Shown: positions 34,677-43,675, counted from the stretch's first letter. The stretch: 64,000 nt of DNA from Paenibacillus artemisiicola (GCF_017652985.1 NZ_JAGGDJ010000002.1:372001-436000), one strand, 5' to 3'. Notes: generated by a model not told the origin, from the letters alone. A program made the numbers and translations.

Positions 34677-35347
34677 AGCCGCCGCTGCGGTTAATCATTG
34701 CCGACGATCAAGCCCTGATGCGGGATGGGCTTCAGACGATCTTGGAGCTGCAGCCGGACCTGGAGGTGGCGGGGACGGCGGAGAACGGGCTGCAGGCGCT
34801 GGAGATGGCCCGGGCGATGAAGCCGGATCTCGTGCTGCTCGACATCGAGATGCCCGTCATGAACGGGATCGAATGCACGCGCCGGTTGAAGGAGGAGGCG
34901 CCGGACACGGTCGTTCTCCTGCTGTCCACCTTCGCCGAAGACAAGTACATTCTCGACGGGCTCTCGAACGGCGCCAGCGGCTACCTGCTGAAGGATATGG
35001 AAGGCCATCGGCTCATCGAAGCGGTGCGCGACGCCGCGAGCGGCAAGCTGATGATGCCGGCCGTCATTGCCGCGAAGCTGGCGGCCAACTTAACGCGCCG
35101 GACGACGGCGGCCGAGCTGGACGCGGAAGCCCGCGGCGGTCTTCGCCGGGAGCTCCGCCTCACCGGGCGCGAAGCGGAAGTCGCCAAGCTGATGGCGGAA
35201 GGCATGACCAACAAGCAGATCGCCAAGGAGCTGTTCATGCACGAAGGAACCGTCCGCAATTACGTGAGCGTGATCTATTCCAAAATCGGCGTAAGCGACC
35301 GCGCCAAGGCGCTCCTTGCCCTGCAGGACTGGCTGACGCGGCCATAG
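34673..35347 (+). CDS. NarL/FixJ-type response regulator
   Basis: 224 residues from the ATG at 34673, with GGAGG seven bases upstream. The receiver has Asp57 in 'LVLLDIEMP', and 'GYLLKDMEG' carries the conserved Lys. The C-terminal LuxR HTH is 'LTGREAEVAKLMAEGMTNKQIA' plus 'GTVRNYVSVIYSKI' (cited in parts). It is the output of the three-gene relay. Its stop codon lies in the first unit of a tandem repeat array. Confidence 0.95.
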   Translation: MKPPLRLIIADDQALMRDGLQTILELQPDLEVAGTAENGLQALEMARAMKPDLVLLDIEMPVMNGIECTRRLKEEAPDTVVLLLSTFAEDKYILDGLSNGASGYLLKDMEGHRLIEAVRDAASGKLMMPAVIAAKLAANLTRRTTAAELDAEARGGLRRELRLTGREAEVAKLMAEGMTNKQIAKELFMHEGTVRNYVSVIYSKIGVSDRAKALLALQDWLTRP

Positions 35348-35563
35348 GCCCGCGATTCATAGGCTGCAGTCTCATAGACTGCATCTCATAAGCTAGAGTT
35401 TCATAGGCCTGCGATTCATAGGCTGCAGTCTCATAGACTGCATTTCATAAGCTAGAGTTTCATAGGCCTGCGATTCATAGGCAACAGTCTCATAGGCAAC
35501 AGTCTCATAGGCTGCGGTTCATAGGCTGCAGTCTCATAAGCTGCGTTCTCGTAAGCTTCGTTC
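35342..35563. repeat. 15-bp tandem repeat array nested in 59-bp units
   Basis: Fifteen consecutive copies of a 14-15 base unit with consensus TCATAGGCTGCAGTC. Four units (15+14+15+15) form a 59-base higher-order repeat, seen with starts at 35352, 35411 and 35470; the first two copies are nearly identical. Copies drift toward the right end (TCGTAAGCTTCGTTC). The array starts on the stop codon of the response regulator gene and ends 8 bases before a terminator. Several in-frame TAG/TGA-like triplets argue against coding. Confidence 0.92.
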
Positions 35564-35570
35564 GCATTTC

Positions 35571-35603
35571 GCATCCGAACCGGAAACGGTCGGATGCTTT
35601 TTT
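35571..35603 (+). terminator. Terminator after the repeat array
   Basis: GCATCCGAACCG (35571-35582) pairs with CGGTCGGATGC (35587-35597) across a GAAA tetraloop with one bulge, followed by T6. It ends the kinase operon. Bases 35604-35713 hold only the ribosome site of the next gene. Confidence 0.9.
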
Positions 35604-35713
35604 GCGTCACATGACAAAATCGATGACGGGCGTAACTGCCGCCATGACAGTCATTCGCGGTATAACGGATGTAGCAAGACAATACCGCATGGAACGCGAA
35701 AGGAGGAGCGCAA

Positions 35714-36346
35714 GTGGGAAGAGGACTCGATACGACGGTCAATTGCCATTCGCTCGCAAGAAGCATCAAGGAAGCCGGTTACGATTTTGTATGCCGCTAC
35801 TACAACCGGAACAATCCGGGGAAGAACCTGACCCGCGAAGAAGCGGAGGCGCTGTCGGGCGCGGGGCTGCACGTCGTCGCGGTATGGGAGAACGGCTATC
35901 CGACGTCGCCGGACTACTTCTCGTACGAAGCCGGCAAGAAGGACGGACGCGACGCGCACCGCTGCGCCCGCTCGGTCGGCCAGCCGGCCGGCACGCCGAT
36001 TTATTTCACGGTCGATTACGACGCGTCGCGCGCGGACCTGTCCGGCGCCGTCAACCGTTACATGCGCGGCGTGCTCGATGCCTTCCGGGAGGAAGAAGCG
36101 GCCGGCGTCCGGTATGACGTCGGCATCTACGGATCGGGCCTGACGTGCGGCAGCATGCTCGACGCCTTCGGAGGAAGCCCCGGCATCCGGTATGCGTGGC
36201 TCGCGGAATCGCGCGGGTGGAGCGGCTACGGCAAGTTCGAGCAGTGGAACATTAAGCAGATGGCCGGCGCGACGGTCGCCGGCATTCCGGTCGACACGAA
36301 TATCGCGAACGGCGACGGCGGCGGCTTCAAAGTGGAAGGAGCGTGA
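35714..36346 (+). CDS. DUF1906 glycoside-hydrolase-like protein (Rv2525c type)
   Basis: 210 residues, GTG start at 35714 after AAAGGAGGAG. The GH25-like TIM-barrel motifs are 'GRGLDTT' near the start, 'YDFVCRYY', 'IYFTVDYDAS' (acidic cluster), 'YDVGIYGSG' and 'EQWNIKQ'. DUF1906 proteins are thought to act on cell wall or surface glycans. There is no signal peptide, so export would need another route such as lysis or an injection system. It begins a co-directional set with three unusual genes. Confidence 0.85.
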   Translation: MGRGLDTTVNCHSLARSIKEAGYDFVCRYYNRNNPGKNLTREEAEALSGAGLHVVAVWENGYPTSPDYFSYEAGKKDGRDAHRCARSVGQPAGTPIYFTVDYDASRADLSGAVNRYMRGVLDAFREEEAAGVRYDVGIYGSGLTCGSMLDAFGGSPGIRYAWLAESRGWSGYGKFEQWNIKQMAGATVAGIPVDTNIANGDGGGFKVEGA

Positions 36347-36353
36347 GCGGCTT

Positions 36354-37352
36354 ATGGCGGAGCTGCGGCTCTCCCCGCTGCCGCGAAAGGTCGGCCTGAC
36401 CGGATTCACCGGGCTTCTCGGCATAATCGCGCTGATGCTCGTGCTTCCCGGCCTCCTCGTTCACGCGAATTTGACGAAGCCCGAGACGCGGGAGCTGGTC
36501 ATCGAGCTGGACCGGGAGCTGTTCGGCAAAGCGCTGACGGAGCAGGAGGCAGCCGATCCACGCGTGATGAAGGCGGAAGCGAACCGGATCTTGGCCGCCG
36601 CAAGCGGGCAAGGCGACACTGCCCCGGTATTGTCCGGCGCCCAGCAGAAGCTGGCGGCCGCCTTGAACGAACGAATGGACGCCGGTCAAGGCGCCCTGTG
36701 GATCGCGACGCTGCTGCTGATGGCCTGCTTCTTCCTGATCGTCAGCCTTCGCATAACCGGCAAGACCTTCGGGCTGCTTGTCAACGAACGCAATCTGATG
36801 GATCTCTCGCGGTTTCAGACGGTGCTTTGGACGATTGTGCTGCTTTCCGCCTATTACACGGCCGCTTCGCTGCGCATCTACGGCCTGCAAGATAGCGAGG
36901 CGGCGCTGAACGTCGCGCTGGATTGGCATCTCTGGGCGCTGATGGGCATCAGCTTCACATCGCTCGTCGCCACGCCGCTTATCCACATGAACAAGCAAGC
37001 CAAGACGATCGCGGACGACGAAGCGGCGAAGCTGCAGCCCGCCGCGGTCGCAGGCAGCGACGGCATCTTGAGCGTCCGTCCCAACTTTGCGGAGGCTTCT
37101 TGGACAGATCTGTTCAAGGGCGACGAGCTGAAGGACGCCGCGTACGTCGATATCGCCAAGCTGCAAATGTTCTTCTTCACGCTCGTCGCCGCGCTTAGCT
37201 ACGGCGCGCTGCTGCTGCACATGTTCGGCAGCCGGGCTCCCGGGGCGATCACGGAATTCCCGGCCGTCAGCGAAGGGCTGCTGGCGCTGCTCGGCCTTAG
37301 TCATGCCGGGTATCTGACCAGCAAGTCGATCGACCGGACGAAGAGCGCGTAA
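36354..37352 (+). CDS. Multi-pass membrane protein of unknown function
   Basis: 332 residues from the ATG at 36354, 12 bases after AAGGAG. Hydrophobic helices are visible at about residues 16-38 ('GLLGIIALMLVLPGLLV'), 120-140, 157-180 ('MDLSRFQTVLWTIVLLSAYY'), 193-215 and 275-325. The 'LSRFQTVLWT' segment recurs near a later 'DIAKLQMFFFTLVAAL' segment, suggesting an internal pseudo-repeat. No named family is recognised. Eight bases after the DUF1906 gene and 38 before the P-47-like gene, so it belongs to the same operon. Confidence 0.75.
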   Translation: MAELRLSPLPRKVGLTGFTGLLGIIALMLVLPGLLVHANLTKPETRELVIELDRELFGKALTEQEAADPRVMKAEANRILAAASGQGDTAPVLSGAQQKLAAALNERMDAGQGALWIATLLLMACFFLIVSLRITGKTFGLLVNERNLMDLSRFQTVLWTIVLLSAYYTAASLRIYGLQDSEAALNVALDWHLWALMGISFTSLVATPLIHMNKQAKTIADDEAAKLQPAAVAGSDGILSVRPNFAEASWTDLFKGDELKDAAYVDIAKLQMFFFTLVAALSYGALLLHMFGSRAPGAITEFPAVSEGLLALLGLSHAGYLTSKSIDRTKSA

Positions 37353-37390
37353 GCATCGCCGACCCGATTACATTAAAGGAGAGATGAACG

Positions 37391-38932
37391 GTGAAAGACA
37401 GCCCGAACGCGTTGACGGATTTCGATTTATGCCTCGCGCTTGCCCAGAAGGCCATCAACTCGCAGATGACCTATGCATGGAAGGCGTGGAAGCGCCGGAA
37501 GCAATTCAGCGACACCTTGAGCCTGTATCCGAAGAAAGAAGACGGTACCCCGTCCAAATTCGGCCTGACCGCCGTCGTGGCCCCGCTCGACGTAAGTCTG
37601 AACGTGGAGAACGGCAAGCTCGGCCAAGTGAAGGTCACCTTGACCCTCGTGTCCGGCCGCGTTCATTATTTCGACGAGGATCAAGAAGAAGCGGCCGATC
37701 AAGCGATCTCGAACTGGCGCGTATCCTTCCTTACCGATCTGGATAAGAAGCCTGTCGACCTCGCGGCGCTTGCCGCCATCGACCCCGACGCGCATGACGT
37801 CGCCTCGCGGCTGATCGCCGGCAGCGGCTTGCCCGACAGCGTGTTCGCGATCGAGTATTTGTTCATGAAGTTGACCGAGGTCGACCTGCTGCTCTCGGAC
37901 AACAAGAACGTGAACATTCCGGACGGCGTGAACGCGTCCGCGCGGACCAAGGCGCTCGGCAGCCTGAATCATTTGCTTCAAGGCGACATGGGCGAGTTCA
38001 TGCTCGGGACCGTCGTTCGGCGCAATACGCAGCACGCGGCGCCGACCTTCGCGATGACGGATTTCCTCTTCGACGTGCACGCCAATTGGACGAATGCCGA
38101 TGCCGCGACCCTAAGCTACCTCGGCGTGTTCGCGGGCCGGAGCCTGCCAAGCGATAGCAACGCGGCCCGGCTGAAGCTATCGGGCGATTGGGTCAGCCCC
38201 GGCATGATCGACGGAACCGAAGCGCTCGTATCCGGCGTGATGGCGATTCGCAAGGAAGTCTTCCTGGATCAATACTTGATGCCGCAATTCACGCAGGTAC
38301 TGGGCGTGACGCCCATCGTCGACGGTTTGAAACGGCGCTTCGCGGCAACGAGCACCCAGAGCCATACGTCCCGCGACCTCGTGGACCGGAAAGTCGTGGA
38401 TACGAGAGGGTACTGGCTGGAAATCGCCATCGTCCCCGGACGCAACGCCTTGTCCATTACCGGCAGCATCGACGGCTCGTTCACCTATACCGAGCATACG
38501 CTCGGCCCCGCCGGCATGGAGACGGCGCGTCTGGAAGGCTCGGGCAGCAAGGCGCTGAGCGGCTCCGTCGCGCTCTCGACGCCGGGAGGCACGTCGGCGT
38601 TCAGCGTCGACGCCGCGCTGAATTACGCGTTTGGCGACTTGCGGTCGCATGAAGCGGCCGGCGGTTTCGGCAAGGTCGAGAACGCGATGTCCTGGATTCC
38701 GAAGCTGCTCGGCATCAACAAAGGCACCCTGCTCGAGATGCTGGGCGAGATCGTCGCCGATAACGTCAACGCCTTGAACGCCGCGCTGCAGAACGCGCTC
38801 GGCCACATTGCCGTCGACATGTCCCATCACCATTTCATTCCGCCGGGCGGAGGCGCGTTCGCGTTCCAGAATCTCCGGTTCTCCGATCAGACCGGAGACA
38901 TGATGTTCGACGTGATCTACAAAGCGCCCTAA
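37391..38932 (+). CDS. 513-residue protein, possible P-47/TULIP-like
   Basis: GTG start at 37391 after AAAGGAGAG. It has no signal peptide and no membrane helix, and is rich in beta strands ('GLTAVVAPLDVSLNVENGKL', 'GQVKVTLTLVSGRVHYF'). The start 'FDLCLALAQKAINSQMTYAW' and the end 'FIPPGGGAFAFQNLRFSD...GDMMFDVIYK' recall clostridial P-47/OrfX-type lipid-binding (TULIP) proteins that accompany toxins; this match is from memory of the family pattern and is weak. Its partner is probably the giant protein encoded 57 bases downstream. Confidence 0.5.
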   Translation: MKDSPNALTDFDLCLALAQKAINSQMTYAWKAWKRRKQFSDTLSLYPKKEDGTPSKFGLTAVVAPLDVSLNVENGKLGQVKVTLTLVSGRVHYFDEDQEEAADQAISNWRVSFLTDLDKKPVDLAALAAIDPDAHDVASRLIAGSGLPDSVFAIEYLFMKLTEVDLLLSDNKNVNIPDGVNASARTKALGSLNHLLQGDMGEFMLGTVVRRNTQHAAPTFAMTDFLFDVHANWTNADAATLSYLGVFAGRSLPSDSNAARLKLSGDWVSPGMIDGTEALVSGVMAIRKEVFLDQYLMPQFTQVLGVTPIVDGLKRRFAATSTQSHTSRDLVDRKVVDTRGYWLEIAIVPGRNALSITGSIDGSFTYTEHTLGPAGMETARLEGSGSKALSGSVALSTPGGTSAFSVDAALNYAFGDLRSHEAAGGFGKVENAMSWIPKLLGINKGTLLEMLGEIVADNVNALNAALQNALGHIAVDMSHHHFIPPGGGAFAFQNLRFSDQTGDMMFDVIYKAP

Positions 38933-38989
38933 ACCGGCAGGACGACGCCGGCGACGATTCATTCCGATTGAAGAAAGGGGATTCCCACG

Positions 38990-41900
38990 ATGAACAATCC
39001 GCGAGTAGTACGCTTCACCGCAAACGACCAAGCGGGCAACCCGCAAGCTTTCACCGTATCGAACGAGATCATCGACCATATCGAAGCGGCCCGGACCTTC
39101 GGCCGCGAAGACTTGGCCGACCCGTCCGCGCACGGCCGCTATCAGAGACGCGTGATCGCGCTTCCCGACCATCGGTCGGGAGCCCTTGCCCCGATGATGC
39201 TGACGATCGGCAACCAGAACGGCCTGTATCTCGTGCGCAACGACAAAGCCGCGGACAGCGGCTGGCGTCTGACCGACCTTGCCGCGCCGATTGCCTCCGC
39301 GGTCGGAGGAACGCCGCAAGTTCGCGCCGTGGGCGCAGGGTGGACCGACGACGACCGGATCACGGTCGCGATCGCGGTCGATGCCGGCCCCGATCAAACC
39401 CGGAGCCGCGTGTTCGTCGCCTATAATCTGTCCAGCGCGGCCGGCGATTGGAGCCGGGTCGCCTGGACGGATTGCGGCACAAGGGAGGATGCGCGCATCG
39501 AAGGCATTCGCGTGCTGGACGAAGGCGACGGGACGTGGACGGTCGCGCTTGCGGGCAGCGCGGGACCGAACGAGGCGATCTATCTGATGCGCGGCGACAG
39601 GACGCCTTCCTTCGCCGGCGCGCTCGTCTTCAATCCCGCCGTCACGCTGGAGGAGGTGCTGGATTTCGAAATCGGCGTTCATCCGACTTACGGCGGCGGG
39701 CTGCACGTGCTCGGCATCGGCAGCGGCAGCCGGGTGCTGACCTTTCGGCCGTTCCCCGAATACGACAACGCCGGCAAACCCGTTACGATTCCTCCGATCG
39801 TCGGGCTGCCTTGCCCGGCCGGCGCCAACGTGCTGGAGACGGGCTTGACGACGGAGGACGGAGCGAACCTCTATATCGGCGGGCAAGGCCTGCACCTGAT
39901 TACCGGCGCCGAGCTCGACAACGCGGAAGCCGCGGAGACGATCCAGATTGCCGAGGCGGCAGCGGCCGCGAACGTGCGGGACCTCGTCGCGGGAGAAGCC
40001 GCGGACGGCAGCGTATCCGTATGGGCGCTGCTGCAGAACGGAGACTTGAACGTCGTCCGCCGCGCGGGAGCGGCCGATGAATGGGGACCTTCGCTGCGGC
40101 TCCGGAGCGGGGTGCAGGCGATGGCGCCGATCCCGGGCGACCGTCATTCGTCTGCATCGCTTCTGATCGTATATGCCGATGCGCATGCGGGGCATGTTTG
40201 GCTGGACGGCGCCGCGAACGCCTGGCAGGAAGCGCCGGTGAACGTCGCCGACCCGGATCAAGTCATGAAGGTCGCGTGTTACGGAACGACGCTTCGGCTG
40301 CTGGACGACGCCGGCATACCGAGGCGGGGCGTCAACGTCTCCGTAACGGCCTCCGTCCTTTCGAGCGTCTCCCTCAACGGGAACGCGGTCTTGATCGGGC
40401 CCGATCAGGCCGTGGCCGCGGTGACCGACATGAACGGCGGGGTCAACGTGTATAACCGCGTCCGATCGCTGACACCGGCCGTATACCGCTTCACGATCGA
40501 CGGCCTCGACGGACACGTCGACGTCAATCCGGCCTCCGGCGTGTTCGACCGGTTCCGCTCGATGACCGCCGACGAGCTTCGCGGCGCGGTCGTCAGCACG
40601 CCGAACGGAGACGTGCCGCTTCTGCCGGACAGCTTCCGTACCGGCGCCGACCGGGCGCAAGTGGACGCGGTCGCCGCCTCGCTTAACCAAGCGGCGAAGC
40701 TCGCCATGTCCGCGGACGGCTCCGCGCCGGACGTGCGCGCCGTCCCGGCGAACGCGCCGTTCAGCTCCGCGTTGCGGCCCGACGCGCTCCCCGATTCCTA
40801 CCGATGGGGTATTCAAGCGGACGGCAACGGGGTACGGCTCGTGCATGACGACATCATCTCCAAGCTGGTCGGCGCGGCAGAGAGCGCGGAGCGGTTCTTC
40901 GTGAATCTCGGCCATTCGATCGCCGATTTCTTCGAGGGAATCGGCGAGAAGGCCAAAGAAGCCGTTACCTTCGTGCTGCACAAGGCGGAAGGGGCGTTCC
41001 GGTTCATCTGCGCGATCGGGGACAATATCAAGAAATTCGTGCTCACGACGCTCGAGGAGGCCGGCGCCTTCTTCAAGTGGCTGTGGACGCAGGTCAAGAC
41101 GGGCATCGAGAAGCTCTGGGACTACCTGAAGTTTCTGTTCCAATGGGAGGATATCGTGCTCGTCCGCAACGCGATGGTCGAGGCGACGGACGCCGCGTTG
41201 ACGTCGGTCAGACAGTCGGTCGGCAGCTTGAAGACGCACGTCTCGGACGGCTTCGGCAGCGCGATCGCACAGATCGAGCAATGGCGGACGAACGGCGGCG
41301 GCGCACCCGTTCCGGCCCAGCCGCGCCGTCCCGGACCGGGCCAGAGCGTCATCGACGAGCTGCGCAGAGCGGCGTCGCCGATCCGGAAGGTGATGGACGA
41401 CGTGCAGGGCAACAGCATCGTCGGTTGGGTCACGCAGCGCATCGGGCGGCTGATGGACGATATCGTCCATGTGGAGGGTCCTTCCGTCATGAAGGAAGCG
41501 ATCGACGCGGCGGACCGTTTCGCGGAGGGACTTCTCGGGGACGAGATCAACGATTTGATGGCAACCTGGGATAAATTGCAGGCCGACCTCGGAAGCGTCT
41601 TCGGCGGCAAGGTTCCTTCGCCGGGCGATGTGAACTTCCAGACGATCAAGGATGCCATCGTCACGGTCGGGGCCGATCTGCTTGAAGGGCTCTTGACGGG
41701 TCTGCGCGACTTCGTCCTGCGCACGATCGATCTGATGCAAGACCTGATCGGCGTCGCGCGCGACGCGCTGTTCGCCAAGATCCGCTTCCCGTTCATCGAG
41801 AAGCTGGCGGAGCTGGTCGCGCCCGGCACCCATCTGGATACGTCGTTCCGGATGATCGACGGCATGATGCTGCTCTGCGCCATTCCGGCCACGATTGCTT

Positions 41901-42637
41901 ACAAGCTCATTGCCGGCGAAGCGCCGTTCAAGAAAGGCAGCGTGATCGCGTTCCCGTTCGGAGACGTGACCGTGCAGTCCGACGTCGACGAGCTGCGCAA
42001 GTTTTCGTGGGTGGGCGGTCTGACGGCCTCGTTCGTGAAGCTGATCATCGCGGGCTATCAGGCGTACGTTCAGGGGAGCATCGCGGCGTCGAGCGGCAAG
42101 TCCGAACCGACGGAAGCTTGGAAGCTGTGGCTCGGCGCGGGATTCGGAGCGGTCGGCGTCGTGGCGGAGAAATTCGGCATGCACGTGGACAAAGGCGAGG
42201 AAGTCTCGGCGATGGAATGGACGATGCTCGCCCTGTCGGGTCTCATGGCTTCGAAGACGGTAGCCCTCCTCTTGGCGGAAAACAAGCCGGGCGCCGATTC
42301 CAAGACGCTGCGCAAGGTCAACTCCGGCATCGAGCTTGCGGGGAACGTGATCCATTTCATATTCCGCACGGCCGTCTTCGGCAAGGTCATCGACGATACC
42401 AACAAATCCGGGTCGGGCAACGCAAGCAACGAGAATCTATCGGAATCGCTCGCTTGGATGCAGAGCTTATTCGATCACGCCGGTAACGCGCTGCTCGCGG
42501 CCGCGAACCTGGATGACGACGAAGAGACGAAGGCCTTGCTGCTCGGCGGCGGAGGCGCGGGCAAAGGGCTCTCCTTCGTGCTGAATATGGTCCGCGTGCC
42601 GGTCGCGATGAATACGGGACTCATGATGACCAACTAG
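38990..42637 (+). CDS. Giant 1215-residue protein: beta-propeller plus amphipathic-helical region, candidate effector
   Basis: No signal peptide. Residues ~40-430 show repeated strand blocks like a beta-propeller ('APMMLTIGNQNGLYLVRN', 'LYIGGQGLHLI', 'SVWALLQNGDLNVVRR'). An Ig-like piece (~430-515) has 'LRLLDDAGIPRRGVNVSV'. Residues ~610-740 are long amphipathic helices ('ADFFEGIGEKAKEAVTFVL', 'TTLEEAGAFFKWLWTQVK'). A Pro-rich hinge is near 770, and more helices with hydrophobic stretches (~955-1110) follow. Propeller plus membrane-active helices suggests a large secreted or injected protein (inference). GAAAGGGG precedes the ATG. Its stop interlocks with that of the opposing protease gene. 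Confidence 0.8.
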   Translation: MNNPRVVRFTANDQAGNPQAFTVSNEIIDHIEAARTFGREDLADPSAHGRYQRRVIALPDHRSGALAPMMLTIGNQNGLYLVRNDKAADSGWRLTDLAAPIASAVGGTPQVRAVGAGWTDDDRITVAIAVDAGPDQTRSRVFVAYNLSSAAGDWSRVAWTDCGTREDARIEGIRVLDEGDGTWTVALAGSAGPNEAIYLMRGDRTPSFAGALVFNPAVTLEEVLDFEIGVHPTYGGGLHVLGIGSGSRVLTFRPFPEYDNAGKPVTIPPIVGLPCPAGANVLETGLTTEDGANLYIGGQGLHLITGAELDNAEAAETIQIAEAAAAANVRDLVAGEAADGSVSVWALLQNGDLNVVRRAGAADEWGPSLRLRSGVQAMAPIPGDRHSSASLLIVYADAHAGHVWLDGAANAWQEAPVNVADPDQVMKVACYGTTLRLLDDAGIPRRGVNVSVTASVLSSVSLNGNAVLIGPDQAVAAVTDMNGGVNVYNRVRSLTPAVYRFTIDGLDGHVDVNPASGVFDRFRSMTADELRGAVVSTPNGDVPLLPDSFRTGADRAQVDAVAASLNQAAKLAMSADGSAPDVRAVPANAPFSSALRPDALPDSYRWGIQADGNGVRLVHDDIISKLVGAAESAERFFVNLGHSIADFFEGIGEKAKEAVTFVLHKAEGAFRFICAIGDNIKKFVLTTLEEAGAFFKWLWTQVKTGIEKLWDYLKFLFQWEDIVLVRNAMVEATDAALTSVRQSVGSLKTHVSDGFGSAIAQIEQWRTNGGGAPVPAQPRRPGPGQSVIDELRRAASPIRKVMDDVQGNSIVGWVTQRIGRLMDDIVHVEGPSVMKEAIDAADRFAEGLLGDEINDLMATWDKLQADLGSVFGGKVPSPGDVNFQTIKDAIVTVGADLLEGLLTGLRDFVLRTIDLMQDLIGVARDALFAKIRFPFIEKLAELVAPGTHLDTSFRMIDGMMLLCAIPATIAYKLIAGEAPFKKGSVIAFPFGDVTVQSDVDELRKFSWVGGLTASFVKLIIAGYQAYVQGSIAASSGKSEPTEAWKLWLGAGFGAVGVVAEKFGMHVDKGEEVSAMEWTMLALSGLMASKTVALLLAENKPGADSKTLRKVNSGIELAGNVIHFIFRTAVFGKVIDDTNKSGSGNASNENLSESLAWMQSLFDHAGNALLAAANLDDDEETKALLLGGGGAGKGLSFVLNMVRVPVAMNTGLMMTN

Positions 42638-43437
42638 CCGAGCGCGAGCGCGCCGGGATCTATGACCGGCCACGCTAAGCCGTTCTCGTCGACGAGTTCC
42701 CGGCAGCCGGCGCGCAGTCTCTCTAGCAGTCGCTCCCCGGCTTCCTGCGGATAAGCTTGCCGCAGCGCGGCGAAGCAGCCCGCGACGACGGCGGCCGCGC
42801 CGCTCGTCATGCCGGGTTCGCCCGGCAGGGCGAAGAAGGCGGTGCTGCAGCCGGTGTTCAGGCTGGCATGAAGGCGTTGGCTCGCTCTGGCGAGACCGGC
42901 GCCTTCTTCCGTTTCCGCCAGCGCGCCGACGCTTACGGTTTCGCGAATAATGGCCGGCCAGGCCATGCCGTGCGGGCTGCGGCCGCGATGCTCGGGATAC
43001 CAGTTGCCGGCGGCCGTCACGGTCAGGATGCCCGACGCCCGCAAAGCCGCGATATAACGCTGCGGATTCGTGCCCCGGAGCGCTTCGTCGGATACGCGAT
43101 GGCTGGAGTCCGCGAACGCGGCGCAGACCGTGCCGATACCGAATTGCTCGGCGTTTGCCAGTATCCATGCGAAGGCATCCTCGATTCTCGATTTGTCGCG
43201 GAGCGCGCCGCGGCGATCCATGAGTTTCACCGGCAGAATACGGGCGGCCGGCGCGATGCCGACGATCGTCGCGGCTATGGCGGTGCCGTGACCGCTGCGG
43301 TCGACGGTGTCTTCCTCGCCGCCTTCGCCGCTTAGATTAAGGCCGGGCAGCACGACGGTACCCGGCGGAAGCCGATCGGCATTGATACCGGAATCCAGCA
43401 CGGCGATCGTCATAGAAGAGGGAGTCGGTTCGATCAC
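42634..43437 (-). CDS. Subtilisin-like (S8) serine protease without leader
   Basis: 267 residues from GTG at 43437, which lies seven bases after AGAAGG; a TTG at 43443 is too close to that site. The full triad is readable: Asp15 in 'AVLDSGI', His50 in 'RSGHGTAIAA', Ser212 in 'GMTSGAAAVVAG', with oxyanion Asn145 in 'TAAGN'. There is no signal peptide or propeptide, so it acts in the cytosol or is delivered otherwise. It faces the giant gene; both stop codons use the same CTAG at 42634-42637. It may mature the neighbouring large proteins (inference). Confidence 0.88.
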   Translation of the reverse strand: MIEPTPSSMTIAVLDSGINADRLPPGTVVLPGLNLSGEGGEEDTVDRSGHGTAIAATIVGIAPAARILPVKLMDRRGALRDKSRIEDAFAWILANAEQFGIGTVCAAFADSSHRVSDEALRGTNPQRYIAALRASGILTVTAAGNWYPEHRGRSPHGMAWPAIIRETVSVGALAETEEGAGLARASQRLHASLNTGCSTAFFALPGEPGMTSGAAAVVAGCFAALRQAYPQEAGERLLERLRAGCRELVDENGLAWPVIDPGALALG

Positions 43438-43669
43438 GGGCAAACCTTCTTTCTTTCATGTCAGGAGAGCAGGCGAGATGAAGAGGCGCAGCTGAGAGCT
43501 TGTCGGTCAAAGCCGAGGCGATCGCGCCAAGCCGGCCGCCGCCCTGCTTCAAGAATATAGTACCATGAACAGCCGCGTATACGACGGATTTTGCAAGGCA
43601 AACCGATTGCTAGGGGCGGCGGTCTTCGCCACGTTCAAGCAGGATACTTCCATTCGCCGTTGAATCTTA

Positions 43670-43675
43670 TTGACA
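43670..43675 (+). promoter_or_regulatory. Putative -35 element before the APH-fold kinase gene
   Basis: Perfect TTGACA in the 275-base gap 43438-43712, but no matching -10 is seen 16-18 bases downstream. Nothing else was recognised in this gap. Confidence 0.25.

Noticed and set aside
35342-35563. Repeat array considered as a CRISPR
   Set aside because: Units are contiguous 14-15-mers with no unique spacers and no cas genes nearby.
38177-42355. A 1392-codon open frame on the minus strand opposite the 513- and 1215-residue genes
   Set aside because: It has an Arg/Asp/His-rich composition typical of antisense frames in GC-rich DNA, no ribosome site or domain, and spans two well-formed plus-strand genes.
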